Shown: positions 11,267 to 21,635 of the stretch, in pieces
Position numbering within the stretch: the stretch's first letter is position 1
Layout: every line of letters begins with the position of its first letter
DNA from: Cephalotus follicularis
Lineage: Eukaryota; Streptophyta; Magnoliopsida; Oxalidales; Cephalotaceae
Assembly: GCA_001972305.1 (NCBI GenBank)
Contig: BDDD01000426.1
Coordinates: forward strand, 222,617-286,616
Direction: 5' to 3'
DNA: 64,000 nt
Made by a program: the position numbers and the translations under genes
Notes under the pieces: model-generated
The model's input: only the letters and a program-made list of their open reading frames with translations
The model's database searches: none
What the model was told of the DNA's origin: nothing

Positions 11267-11681
11267 ATGTTGGTGCGCCAAGCTTCGAACGCTATTCTTT
11301 GCCGAGGATTCCCGGAAACATTAACAGGAGCAGCTCAATCGTGGTACTTTACCCTACCAGTGGGTTTGGTGGTAAATTTTGAGCAATTTACGGAACTGTT
11401 CGTTACCAAATTCCTTAATAGAACCACGCGGAGAAGGAATTCAGCTCATCTGATCGACGTGGTGCAAGGGAAGGATGAATCCCTCAGAGATTACCTTATC
11501 AGGTTCAACAAGGAGTCTCTGACAGTGAAGGACTTAGAGCCATCCTTTACTCTGGCAGCTCTGACCAGTGGATTAAAGGATAATTCACCCTTCACCTTGT
11601 CCCTCATGAAGAAGCCTGCTCAAGATCTGGCAGATCTGCTGAGAAGAGCAGAGAGATACGTAAATGCCAAGGAGGGGATGG
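11267..11681 (+). pseudogene. Tat gag, central capsid part
   Basis: This encodes the capsid core of Tat Gag (retrotransposon gag domain, PF03732 type). Visible motifs are NAILCRGFPETLTGAAQSWY, then FEQFTELFVTKFL, DVVQGKDESLRDYLIRFN and DLLRRAERYVNAKE, in the normal order of the family. The reading frame is open over the whole piece. It is joined upstream to 4960 and downstream to 14083, as shown by the two duplicated targets. Capsid residues look well kept compared with the gag N terminus, but the gene is split by two LTRs and cannot be expressed as a single protein. Confidence 0.92.
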
Positions 11682-11925
11682 TGTAATACCTCGTACCTGT
11701 TTTTGGAGGATTATATCTTAAGGCTTTGTTTGGTTCATGGAATGGACCTAAATTGATTTTGTGTGGTTAGTGGCTTATTTTAAACATGTGGACAAGAATG
11801 GTTTAGGTTATTATATTGATTTTTATAGTTAGCTTCTTGAGGAAGATTGTTGTTCCCAAGGTGGTGTTGGGATAAGAAGTTGTTAGAGTTGGTAGACTTT
11901 CCAGGTAAGTTGAGTTTGCTTTTTG

Positions 11926-11952
11926 GAGAGAGAGAGAGAGAGAGAGGGAGAG
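11926..11952. repeat. GA microsatellite
   Basis: A (GA)n run with one GG interruption, in the leader part of the solo LTR. Confidence 0.85.
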
Positions 11953-12231
11953 CTCTTGTCTTCTTCTTCTTTCTTAGTCGAGCGTTGGAATATTTGTCTT
12001 GCTTTTGAGCTTGGAGGTGAGCTCCTACCTTCTCTGGTTTCGGTAAGGGCATGGTGGTACGTTGTGCTCGGGTCGAGGAAGAGGATGATGGCCTGGTTGG
12101 CTGGTTATGTTATGTTTATGTATGTGTTGTGTTTCTTCCTGGGTTGATTCGTGTTTGTTTTGCAGACGACAGTCCCATTGCTGAGACGGAGCACCTCGGG
12201 GTTGGTCGGCGATAGCTTGTGGGGTGTTTTT

Positions 12232-13085
12232 GTGAGTGGGACATTCTCCTCTTTCTTTTATTTGATATTTATGTGTGCCTGTTATTGTTCTCTGGTTGAA
12301 TGTTTCCTTGGGGATTTAGATCCCGGTTATCTTGTATATTTGTGTTCTTGATCTGAGATGAGCTTGAGAGCTCGGATGATCCTTAGGATTGTGTATTTTC
12401 GTCATCGGATGTGTTGTTATCTTTGTTGATGATTCTCTCCTTATACCTTGGTTTTCCTTTGTTATGAGGGGTGCACGGAATTGTGCGGCTTGTTTCCTTG
12501 GTTTTCCCCTGGTTATACGGGTAGAGTTTAGCGAGCTCTGGCTCGGATGCATACTAGCTGACGAGGTCCGGATAGACATAACAGGCGAGGTCTGGATAGG
12601 TGTGTGTTTCGCCTGGTATGGCGGTAGACCACAGATATTGTGGTGGATACTAGCGAATACTAGTGGACGAGATCCGAATAGACATAGCAGGCGAGGCCTG
12701 GATATGTGTGTGTGGTGTCATGGTATATGACAGCAGACCACGGGATGTGGTGATGTGTGTTTGTCTTCCTCTTCCTTATTTGTTGTCCCCGTCACAGTTA
12801 TTATTATTTGTTGATGGTGATATAATCTTCCCTTGGATTCATAGTCTTCTCTTGGATTCTTATACTTGTGATATTTGACTCTCTTGACAGGCTCTGAGGA
12901 GCTGGATGTTGTCATGTGGTTGAGTTATACATTCTTCTGTTGTCCTCTGATATGTTCTTACTACTCTCAGTTGGGTATGACCTGATATATGTTTCCTTGT
13001 GCGTCCAGTGGTTGTGGATGCTCTGGAGGATGCTTGTTCTTGCTCACTAGTCATTTGGACTAATCCCCTCCTAGTTGTTTTACAG
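12232..13085 (+). other. Candidate intron within the solo LTR
   Basis: A donor-like GTGAGTGGGACATTC at 12232, an ACTAAT branch-point-like block near 13060 and GTTGTTTTACAG ending at 13085 define an 854-bp module with the same layout as in two other LTRs. Splicing is inferred, not shown. Confidence 0.4.
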
Positions 13086-13575
13086 GGGAAGTTGTTGTGG
13101 CTGCCAGGGCAGTCCTTTGGGTTGACAAGGTAGTCTGCGGGGGATGAGCAGTGATGCCGGCTTCTCGAGCTCGTCCTTGCATACATTCATGGGAGCATAC
13201 GGGTTTTATTACTTTTCTTGTATGGTCCTCGGTCTGAGGAGGAAATGATATTCTTTTGTATGGGTCCTCGGCTTTTGAGCAGGGGACGATATTTTGTTAA
13301 CAAGATATATATTATTTTGAATGATAATATGATGTATTCCGGAGATGATTTATTGTGTTTAATAAAGAGATTTCGTGTTTTTACTTCAAATGTTTGTGTT
13401 ATGATCTTCTGCTTGTTTGTCGTGACAGTTGCCTGAGGTCGGGTTGGTCGGGGGATCTCCCCGGGACGGGGGTCAACCTGTGGGGCACGTGTCCTGACCT
13501 CATGGTTGTTAGGGCTGGGATGGTTTATGTTGTGATCTTGCACTTGTCGTCGGGCTCTGTCCAATGAGACGTCTG

Positions 13576-13725
13576 AGGAGAACGTGTTGTCCGGGGAGGA
13601 CATGCCCGGGGAGGTCATTCCTGGGGAGGAAATGCCCGTGGAGGACATGCCCAGGGAGGACATGTCCGAGGTTAGTTGTCCAATGAGGACATGCCCGAGG
13701 ATGGCTCTTTCGGGGAGGGCATGTC
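13576..13725 (+). repeat. Tandem GGAGGACATGCCCG motif cluster
   Basis: About nine degenerate units of 15-20 bases with the core GGGGAGGACATGCCCG run through this part of the LTR. Most units hold CCCGGGG or CATGNNCATG-like palindromic pieces. Confidence 0.75.
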
Positions 13726-14082
13726 TTAGGATGGCGGTAAAGGCCTGGCTGTGATACGTCATGTTGTGTTGGGTGGTGTTGGCATCCCCTTCCCGGGACC
13801 CCTGGCAAGACGTAGTGTGACGTTCTCTGCCCTGGCTCCCTCCCCTGGCATGTTCCTTTAGTGGAACGGTGCGCTTGGGCAGTGGTTGTTGTGTTCCCTT
13901 TAGTTAAACGGTGAGTTTTGGAATGGTTTTGTGTAAGGGTTATTTACAGTTTTGCCATTTCCTGTTTTGTTTCTTCCCTGCCATGAGTTGTAGCGTTGTT
14001 TTGGCTTAGAGGAGATGGGAAATTCCTCCTTCCTGCTGGGCGATTCTTCCGAGGTGGTTATCTTGAGGGACGGGTCGTTACA

Positions 14083-14512
14083 GATGGCAGCTAGGAAGGA
14101 AAAGAATTCCTGGTCGGACCGTCAGGTGGAGAAACAGGAGCACTCAGGAGGTGCTCAGGAGCAAAAGGAGAAAAGGAAAGATAGGTCAGAGCTCTCCAGA
14201 GATGACCCAAGACACAAGATCTCTAGAGGACAGGAATCCTCAAAAAGGGAAGCATCAATCCCTAGTTATAATAGTTTTGCCCATCTTCTAGAGATGCGCA
14301 CTAGGATTCTGGCTGTGGAGAAGGATAAGCTCCCAATCCAGTGGTCAGCACCCATGAGATCCTCAGCAGAGAAGAGGGACATAGACAAATTCTGTCGGTA
14401 CCATCGTGACCACGGACACGATACCGAGGAGTGCAGACAGTTAAAGAATCAGACTGAGGACCTGATTCACAGAGGCCACCTCAGAAAATATGTGGACAGA
14501 GATGCTCCTTAG
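14083..14512 (+). pseudogene. Tat gag, C-terminal part with nucleocapsid-like motif
   Basis: This is the C-terminal part of Tat Gag. A highly charged linker rich in Lys, Glu and Arg precedes the motif KFCRYHRDHGHDTEECRQLK, characteristic of Tat and Athila Gag, and then QTEDLIHRGHLRKYV. The frame runs from the target duplication at 14083 to a stop at 14510-14512. Beyond the stop, fragments such as GVIHTISGG, normally found at the Gag-protease junction of these elements, are visible up to about 14650 with several stops. No protease active site follows. Confidence 0.92.
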
Positions 14513-14700
14513 GAGAGAAGGGAGCGCAGAGAAGAACCTCCTCAATAGGCCGAGGAGCAGCATTAGCCGAGAGGTGTAATACACACCATTTCTGGAGGAA
14601 GGTAATTGCCAGCACCCGCGGAAGTACTCCAAGGCAGCTCACGGATTAAGGACTGGGGAATAAAGTCTTGAAAACCCGGTACCATGATGGCATGACCAGA

Positions 14701-14866
14701 CTACAGGGCAGAGGAAAGCTAGCCCCTAACTGGGAATGAGCATGCAGGGTAAAAAGAATACTCCGACCTGGTACATTCAAACTTGAAACTCTGAGGGGCA
14801 AGGAGAATCTTAGGGCTTGGAATGCCGAGCGTCCAAGGATATCCTATCAAGCGATTATTTGTAAGT
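14701..14866 (+). pseudogene. Remnant of the Tat integrase C terminus
   Basis: The frame from 14701 gives GRGKLAPNWE, a stop, then RPGTFKLETLRGKENLRAWN. These match the C-terminal end of Tat integrase, which usually reads LGPNWEGPY followed by GTYKL and LPRAWN motifs. Only about 190 bases separate it from the end of gag, so protease, reverse transcriptase, RNase H and the integrase core have been lost. Confidence 0.7.
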
Positions 14867-15054
14867 TCTAGAAAATTCAAGGACATCAATAAATTTGAAT
14901 TTTTTATCCAAAAAGTGCTTGATCAAGATCATAGTTCCAAGTATGCAAGGGACTGGAGGCCCAATGTTCATGTGCTTAAACCTCTGAACAGTCGACGATC
15001 AACTCCCTCAATCAAACCGTTTTAATACAGACTAAAGTCTCGAACAGACCAAGG

Positions 15055-15330
15055 TCTCAAGTCAGCCAATAAGACTCCTTCAGAGGAGCACCTAAAAGAC
15101 TCTTTCTGAGGAGAAAATAAAGCCTCCCGCCAGAGGAGCACTAAAAAATCCTTCCGAGGAGAAAATAAAGCCTCCCGCCAGAGGAGCACTAAAGACTCCT
15201 CCCGAGGAGCACCAAAAATTACACATACAAAAAACTCCTCAGGGAGAAAACTCAAAAAGACTCCTCCCAAGGAGCACCAAAGACTCCCCAGGGAGCAAAT
15301 CCAATAAGTCTCCCAAGGGAGCAAATACTG
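15055..15330 (+). repeat. CTCC-GAGGAG hairpin repeat array
   Basis: Units with the core GACTCCTCCCGAGGAGCACC recur about ten times. A 45-base stretch at about 15111-15155 is repeated almost exactly at 15156-15200. Each unit can form a short hairpin. It lies between the pol remnant and the antisense gene. The adjoining 15440-15720 has looser GGTCT and AGACC repeats and no coding sequence. Confidence 0.75.
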
Positions 15331-15859
15331 GTCGGTACTTCTTTGCCCAAACAGACCAATATCATGTCTTGAAAGGCGAATCCATAAGAACTCACAACGA
15401 TCAAGTTCGTTGGACTGAGCACTTTGAAACAAGTGTCCCTACGAGGACTGCAAGCTTAGATGACCTGGTCTAGAATATAACAGACCAGACGAGATCCTGC
15501 TCGGCAAACCTGTAAGATCTTGCTTGAGCAAACCTAAAACCTGGTCTACGAACACCTCTGAACTCGTAAAGATCAAGTCTCATTGCCTAAGCGCTTTTTA
15601 TACAAAGTGTCCTATGGGGACTAGAAAGCTTAGGTAGCTTGGTCTGAAAAATGTAAGACCACAATATAAAGTCTACGAAATAGACTAAGTGAAATTTCCT
15701 AAGGGAAATATTCAATCTCGGACGAAGCCATAAAGCATGCAGAACAAGGAACAGAGAACAAAAAATTTGAGGTGCAAAATTTCGATATTTTATTCGTAAA
15801 AAAGTTATATTACAATAGTCAGAGATTACAAGAAAAAATACAAAATTACAAGGCGAAAA

Positions 15860-18099
15860 CTAAGCATCTGGCAAAGGAACTCCTTGGTCGTCCTCTGGCA
15901 AAGGTGCAGAGAAAGAGACGGAATGAGGAGGTTGAGGAGCATGCTCATAGTCATTATGAATGACCAACACATCCAAGGTTGTAGCTCTTTCTCTTTTCTC
16001 GGCCTCCCTGGCGAGGCACTCCTCTTCCTCTTCCAAAGCATCAGCAGCTCTCCCTTTCGCTTCCTCAATTCCCTCAGGATAGAAGTTGAATTTGTCAGTA
16101 GTGGAGCAGCATACGAAGTGATCTAGAGGAACCTCCGGATGGACAGAAGAGATCTAGTTCCGGCAAGAATAAAATCCCTGGCGAAACACAGCCGACTGTG
16201 TGATACTTTGGAATTCAATTAAAGTTTTGAATCCCACCAGGGCATTATTTACTACCTCTTGGGTGCGAGAAGCTTCCTCCTCTCGAAATTTGGTGAATTC
16301 CACTGTGAGATTCTTCAAGGAATCGCTGGTATGCAAGAGGCTATCCTCGATCCTCCTCTTCTCTGCCCTCTCCCCTTCTAGACTTGCCAAGGCCTGCATT
16401 TTTTCCTCGGTGATGGACTCTTGAACCCCGAGAACCTCTTCCAGCCGAGCTTGGGCAGACCTAGCAGTTTCCCTAAGCTCTGCCACCTCTTCGCGCAGCT
16501 GGTTGTTGAGTTCCAGGGTATCCTTGAAGTTTTCCACCATGAGTTGAGAGTCATTCAGAGCCTGACAAAGGAAAACTAGTGTCAGAGGAAGAGCAAAAAT
16601 ATGTCAAAGAAGATTGGAGGACTTACATAACCGAATTTGGTTCTGAATGCAATCGTTGAAGAGCGGATCATGAGTCCATCCCTTCCTAGCTTGGAATTGG
16701 GACGGGTGAAAGCATAACTTGCTGAGGAAAAAAGGGGCACCAAGAGCATTGAGGTACCAGTCAGAGTTGCCAAAAGCGTCGAAATCCTCTTCAATATTCT
16801 TGGCATCCCGAGGAACGCCAAGGTTGATAGGGTCCTCAGAGCTCACCAAGGGGGCCGCTCCAACTTTCCCCCGGTTAGAGCCCTCTACACCCTGCCTAGT
16901 CTTTTGCTTTTTGGATGGGGGAGGAACCTCCTGCATGATCCCTTTGCCCCGAGAAGCTCTTATCCGGGCAGCTTCAACAGCAGTGGGGACCATTGTAGCC
17001 GTAGCGGCCACCTCGGCCTTTTCTTGGCTTGCCTCAGCATTCCCCCCCGGAGCTTTTTCCTTTTCCTTGTAGCAGCAATCCTCTGCATCTTCTTGTTGTT
17101 GACCTTCATTATATCAGCAACATGGCGTTGAGGTTCCATTGCTGGGATAAAGCAAGAACTAGAAGAAGTAAAGTTAAAGAAGGAGATGAAGGCTTAATAC
17201 AGCTTTCCCTCGGCACATCAGGCGAGGATCTATCTTGAACTCTCTCTCTTAGTGTCTGCCCTTTCTGGGGTGTCCTCGGCATCATCCAAGTGGGATATTT
17301 GGCTAGGAATCACGCTCAACCCAACTTGGAGCAGACGATCCTCAAGCACCACAGAAAGGATTTCCAAGGCCAAGATTTTGTCGAGGTCCACCTTCTCTCC
17401 CGGGGATAAGTGAGACCTCTTATTGAGGAGCTGTGTATCCAAAGAATCACACCAGCGGGGGGCAGTGAACCCAGGGTGATTCTTTATCAAGAAATACCTC
17501 CTCCTCTAGATCTTGATGGATTTCGTAGGATTTATCAACAGTTTCTTTGCGCCTGGGCAGGATTTGAAGAAGTATCCACTCTTGCCTGGGGAGGCCGAAA
17601 AAACATGGAACTCTTTAAACAATCCCACCAACGCAACAACCTCTGACTCCAGACACTTGACCAAGAAACCCATCACAAAACTCCAAGACTACGGTTGGAG
17701 GAGCATGGGGTGTACACCGAAACTCCTCAAAATCAAAATGGCAAAGGGGGGCACTGGTACTCTCAAACCATGCGAGAGAGCATCTTCAAAAACCACGAAT
17801 AGGCCAGGCCTGCTCTCTGTAGACATCCAAGAATTTTGAGGGAGATTGAACCCAATGCCCCCAGAAAAACAGTAATTTTTGGCGAGTTCTAGTACTCTCT
17901 CATGAGAGAGCACACTCATATCAAGATAGCCATCCAAGGCTTGAGGTCCAGCTTCAGAGGTGGGAGCATCAGGGTCTCCTGCCACAACACACACACTTTC
18001 CTCAAGATTAAGGGAGTGCTAGGCAACGAGCACCACCATTGCCAAGGGAGCAACTTCCTCGGGAGTAGGGGATCTATTAGTTCATTTGGTTCTAGCCAT
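15860..18099 (-). pseudogene. Antisense gene of the Tat element, Transposase_28-like with coiled coil
   Basis: The gene lies antisense to gag. Reading from an ATG at 18099, one frame runs to 17230 with about four in-frame stops and no frameshift, and carries GLFVVFEDALSHGLRVPVPP and NHPGFTAPRWCDSL. These resemble the plant Putative gypsy type transposon domain (Transposase_28, PF04195). A Lys/Arg-rich part follows (17120-16630), with one frame change. A likely 65-base intron (GTAAGT at 16626, TTTGTCAG ending at 16562) then joins it to a coiled-coil region (NNQLREEVAELRE) and an acidic tail ending at a stop at 15860-15862. Extra antisense ORFs are known in Tat elements; the protein's function is not. 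Confidence 0.72.
16562..16626 (-). other. Probable intron of the antisense gene
   Basis: GTAAGT begins at 16626 and TTTGTCAG ends at 16562 on the minus strand. Removing these 65 bases joins RTKFGY to ALNDSQLMVEN in phase 0 and keeps the downstream coiled-coil frame open. Confidence 0.55.
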
Positions 18100-18680
18100 C
18101 TATACCAGAGAAGGAGGATGAGAAGCTGAGAAATACTCACCTAGAAGTTTGAAGAAAGATGTGAGGAGCAAGATTGACTTGGAAGCCCAACAAAATCAGA
18201 GGAGCTTAATACAGCAAGATAATCTCCAGTAGTCGAAGAAGGTAAAAAGACTTCTTTGAGAAGAAAACACCTTTTAAAGGCCAAAGGAAAGATCCAAACC
18301 GCACAATCTATGAAGATCAAACGGCCAAAAAACGGACCGTCAAATCAGACGCGGGAAACGAAGAGACGAAAGCGGGAGTTATGCAGGACCTGCCACGTGT
18401 AAATCATGCTTAATAAGCCTTCTAAGGATGCCAGGTTTGGGTCCGAAAATGCTAAGGCAAGCCCAACTACATCCCAAAGGGACGTACCAAGCAAGAGTCC
18501 TCCACCTCTGCTCATCTTCCTCTGATAAAAGATGTACAGTTTTGTTAAAGGATCACACAAATTAAGACCATTATCCTCTGACTATTTTCCTCTGCTAGTC
18601 AAAGCTCAACTCTACGACGAAGATCTGCTCGAGCAATAGCTCCCAGCTCTGCTCCTCCTCTTCTGCCAACGGTTAGAGAA
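18100..18680. other. Non-coding region between the antisense gene and the purine tract
   Basis: No reading frame or repeat is clear. It should hold the promoter of the antisense gene, but no convincing TATA box was found on the minus strand. Confidence 0.4.
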
Positions 18681-18698
18681 GAAGGATCAGGGGGTATA
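18681..18698 (+). other. Polypurine tract of the Tat element
   Basis: GAAGGATCAGGGGGTATA lies immediately before the TGATGAGGG start of the 3' LTR and would prime plus-strand synthesis. Confidence 0.6.
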
Positions 18699-19319
18699 TG
18701 ATGAGGGAAAAATCTATCAATACTTAGAACGACATGTGTCCTCTACAGACATTGCCACATGTACAAAGGAATTAAAACATACATGGATACTAGTCAGAGG
18801 AAACGTCTTGTTACCAGCCAAGGGATCAGGCGGGATCCTCGGCAAAATGTCAGAGGACCCCCATATCCATAGTAGAATATGCCCCCTAAAATCAGCCTAT
18901 ATTCTAGGGCCTCAAGGTTTGGAAAGATAATAACGGCTTGGCATACAATCAGGTGGAGATAAGGGAAATCTCAAGATCCTCGGCATTTCCTTAAGGGATA
19001 GCAATCACCTCCGAAATTCATGCTTAAACAGTTACAATCTGGCACTATAAATACCAGAATCAAATACATATCTCAGGTCAGCCACTTTGATATTCAAAAA
19101 GCACCTAATTATTATCTTCTCTGCCATAAACTAACTTAAGCATCAGAGTGTCCCCGGGAGAACATCCTCCTGGGCCTACGATTAGTTTGTTCATTTGTGC
19201 AGGGAATACGATCGCATCACAACTAAAACTACCTTCTCGGAGCATATCGCAGTGTTTCTCTCAACAAATCAAACCCTTCCACGTAAGGGACTGTTCAGAA
19301 GAGGATTTATGTATCAACA
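18699..19319 (+). repeat. 3' LTR of the Tat element
   Basis: This is the 621-bp complete LTR, TGATGAGGG to GTATCAACA, with a TATA box at 19046-19053. It is followed by the target copy GAAAG at 19320-19324. Confidence 0.94.
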
Positions 19320-20142
19320 GAAAGCATCACTTTTGTGGACAAGAAAAATAGTCCATGTATATTTTGAATAGTCATCAACAATAACCATTGCATATGATTT
19401 ACCACCTACACTTCTCACATCTATTGGTTCAAATAAATTAATATGGCCTAGTTGTAGAGACACAATTCTTACTTTTAAAGGATGTTCTACTTTGCTTCCC
19501 ATGTTGGCATGCATCGCAAATCTCATCTTTTTGGAAAACGATTTTAGGGAGCCCTTTAACTAGTCCATGCTTTAAAACTTTAGAAAGTGTTGTCATACTA
19601 ACATGACCAAGTCTCGTATGAACTATCATCATTTATGGATACTAGACATATGACATTTTGATTTTGTAAATCATTTATATAAACTACATTAACATTTCCA
19701 TGTCTAAATTCAATAAATTTGGTTGAGTTATCATTAATGTCTATTACCTTGCAACAATTTTTCTTGAAAATAACTCTACTACCTTTGTCACACCATTGAC
19801 TTATGCTTAATGGAATGTGTTTGAATATATCAACATATAAAGCATTTGAGATAGAGGTATGATCATTACCTATGGAGCCAATTCCATTGATTTTGCCTTT
19901 TGCATTGTCTCCAAATGTAACATCTCCTCTTTCCTTTGGATTCAAGGTGGCGAATAGGCTCTTGTCACCGGTCATGTGCTTTGAACAACCATTATCCAAT
20001 TGTTGTTGTGTCTTCTTGGATAAGCATACCTACAAAAACAAAGTCAATGTTTTGCTTGAGGTACCCAACAAGTTTTGGGTCCTTGAGGGTTAGCCATAAT
20101 GGTTCCTTTTGGAACCCATACCTTCCTAATTCTCACAACTTT
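19320..20142 (-). pseudogene. Copia Y protease and integrase N-terminal part
   Basis: On the minus strand this gives a SIRE-type VWVPKGTIMANPQGPK linker, then the protease motif LDNGCSKHMTGD (normally DSGCSKHMTGD, so the catalytic Asp-Ser-Gly has become Asp-Asn-Gly). The integrase zinc-binding region follows as HTRLGHVS and CDACQHGKQSRTSF, and the start of the core as VIVDDYSKYTWTIFLVHK. At least three frames are needed. It breaks at 19320, where the Tat element is inserted, and resumes at 3604. It is non-functional. Confidence 0.9.
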
Positions 20143-21635
20143 TCAATTAGGCAAAGCATTTTTCTTATAAAAGCAAGACAAGGAAATATGTTCATTTTTA
20201 CCACAATAATTACAAGTAACTTTAGTATTTTTCTTTTTTATTATTTCTTTGTCAAGTTTTTCTTTCTCAAGCTTTTTCTTTCTATCAATGAAATTTTGGT
20301 AGTATTTGACATTATTCATCTCATCATAGTTTAAACCGACCTTGTCAGATACACAAATTTGCATTCCCAAGAGTGTTTCCAATTTCTTACTACTATTTGA
20401 AAAATTAGAAAAGGCTTTCTTCAAATCAGTAATCTCAATTTTTAGAGATTCATTTTTCTTTTCCAACAAACAAATTTTCTTAAAATTAGATTCATCTTCT
20501 TTAGCCATTGTGGGTGTATTTTCTTTTGATGTTGTGTTTCCATTAGTGAGTGTTTTAACCTTTTTCTTTAGTGAAGCAATGATTAACCTATATCTTTCTA
20601 CAAACACAACAAGTTCAGCATAGCTTACCTCATCATTGTCTTATTCATCCTCTATTGCCATCAAGGAAAATTGTGCAACTTCCTTTTGAGTCTCGTCATC
20701 GGAGCTTGAATCATCACTATCTCCCCAAGTTACAAGTAGAGATCTTTTCTTCTTAGTTGTTCCTTGCTCTTCTCGAGTCTTGTACAATCACTCTTAAAGT
20801 GCTCTAGGTTGTTGCATTCATAGCAAATGACCTCTTCAATCTTGCTTGATTCACCTTTATGAGGATATGTCTTCTTGTGGGGTTTCCCTCCAAATTTTTT
20901 CTTGTTTGCAAGAAATTTCTTGAACTTTCTAGTGATAAAAGTTAGCTCTTTATCACTATCATCATTTGTAGAGGACTTAAAAGCAATGGCTTTCTTCTTC
21001 TTTTTCTCCTTTTCTTGATCATCATCATTGTTCTTGACGGAGAGTTCATGAGTCAACAATGACCCAAGAAGATCTTCCAAGGGAAGTGTATTGAGATCTT
21101 TGGCTTCCTCAATGACAGTCCCTTTGGGCATCCAACTCCTTGAGAGACATCTAAGGATTTTCTCACCATCTCACTATTAGTACAAGTTTTGTCAAGTGCT
21201 TGTAATGCATTTGTAATGTTTGTGAATCTAGTGAACATGGTTTGATTGTTCTCATTATCATGCATGGTAAACATTTCAAACAAGTATGCTAATTTTAGCT
21301 TCTTTGACTTGATTGGTACCCTCAGAGGTGACCTCAAGTCTATCCCACATTTTCTTAGTCGAAATGCAATATGATACGCTATTAAAATCATTTGAGTTTA
21401 TAACACAAATTAGAACATGTTTAGCTTTGGCATTCATTTGTACTTTCTTTCTACCATCATCATTGTAACTAGTCTTGCTTAGGAATGGTTGCACCACTCT
21501 CATTGGTGATGGTAGGCAAGTTTGGACCATAAACAATTAGATCCCAAAGGCTATAATCCAAAGATTGGATAAAGATAGTCATTTTTGTCTTCCAATGGCT
21601 ATAGTTGTTGTCATCAAAATAAGGTGGTTTAGAAA
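20143..21635 (-). pseudogene. Copia Y gag
   Basis: This is the Gag region of a SIRE-like copia element. It opens with KPPYFDDNNYSHWKTKMT, continuing MSTDESQNIS from the piece at 30690-30731, and is followed by VTSEGTNQVKEAK and the dimerisation-like region with MFTRFTNITNALQALDK. A Lys-rich stretch and one CCHC zinc knuckle follow (CYECNNLEHFKSDC, 20784-20825), then a coiled-coil-like part with a second, imperfect knuckle (CNYCGKNEHISLSC, near 20190-20230). The order fits SIRE/Maximus Gag. At least four frame changes occur over 1.5 kb, so this copy is old. Confidence 0.9.

Larger units (their letters stand above)
11682..14082 (+). mobile_element. Solo LTR of a Tekay-like element
   Basis: It starts TGTAATACCTCGTACCTG and ends GGGTCGTTACA, with the target GATGG on both sides (11677-11681 and 14083-14087), and interrupts Tat gag in frame. 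At 2,401 bp it has no coding region. It shares the GTGAGTGGGACATTC and AGTCATTTGGACTAATCCCC blocks with the LTRs at 4963-11266 and 42266-44945, and carries its own tandem motif at 13576-13725. Confidence 0.93.
3605..19319 (+). mobile_element. Ty3/gypsy Tat element, non-autonomous, with nested solo LTRs
   Basis: The element begins TGATGAGGG, ends GTATCAACA, and is flanked by the duplicated target GAAAG (3600-3604 and 19320-19324) inside copia integrase. It has two LTRs, a primer site just after the 5' LTR, a gag gene in three pieces, a remnant of the integrase C terminus, an antisense gene, and a purine tract before the 3' LTR. Protease, reverse transcriptase and RNase H are absent. Solo LTRs at 4963-11266 and 11682-14082 interrupt gag. 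The gag sequence and primer site place it in the Tat lineage. Confidence 0.92.

Noticed and set aside
13187-13808. Overlapping open frames of 100-190 codons in the solo LTR
   Set aside because: They consist of repeat-derived Ser/Gly/Met/Pro patterns on the strand opposite to the tandem motif, have no family match, and lie inside an LTR.
15022-15432. Minus-strand 136-codon frame
   Set aside because: Its LLWREALFSP repeats are the translation of the CTCC-GAGGAG hairpin array.
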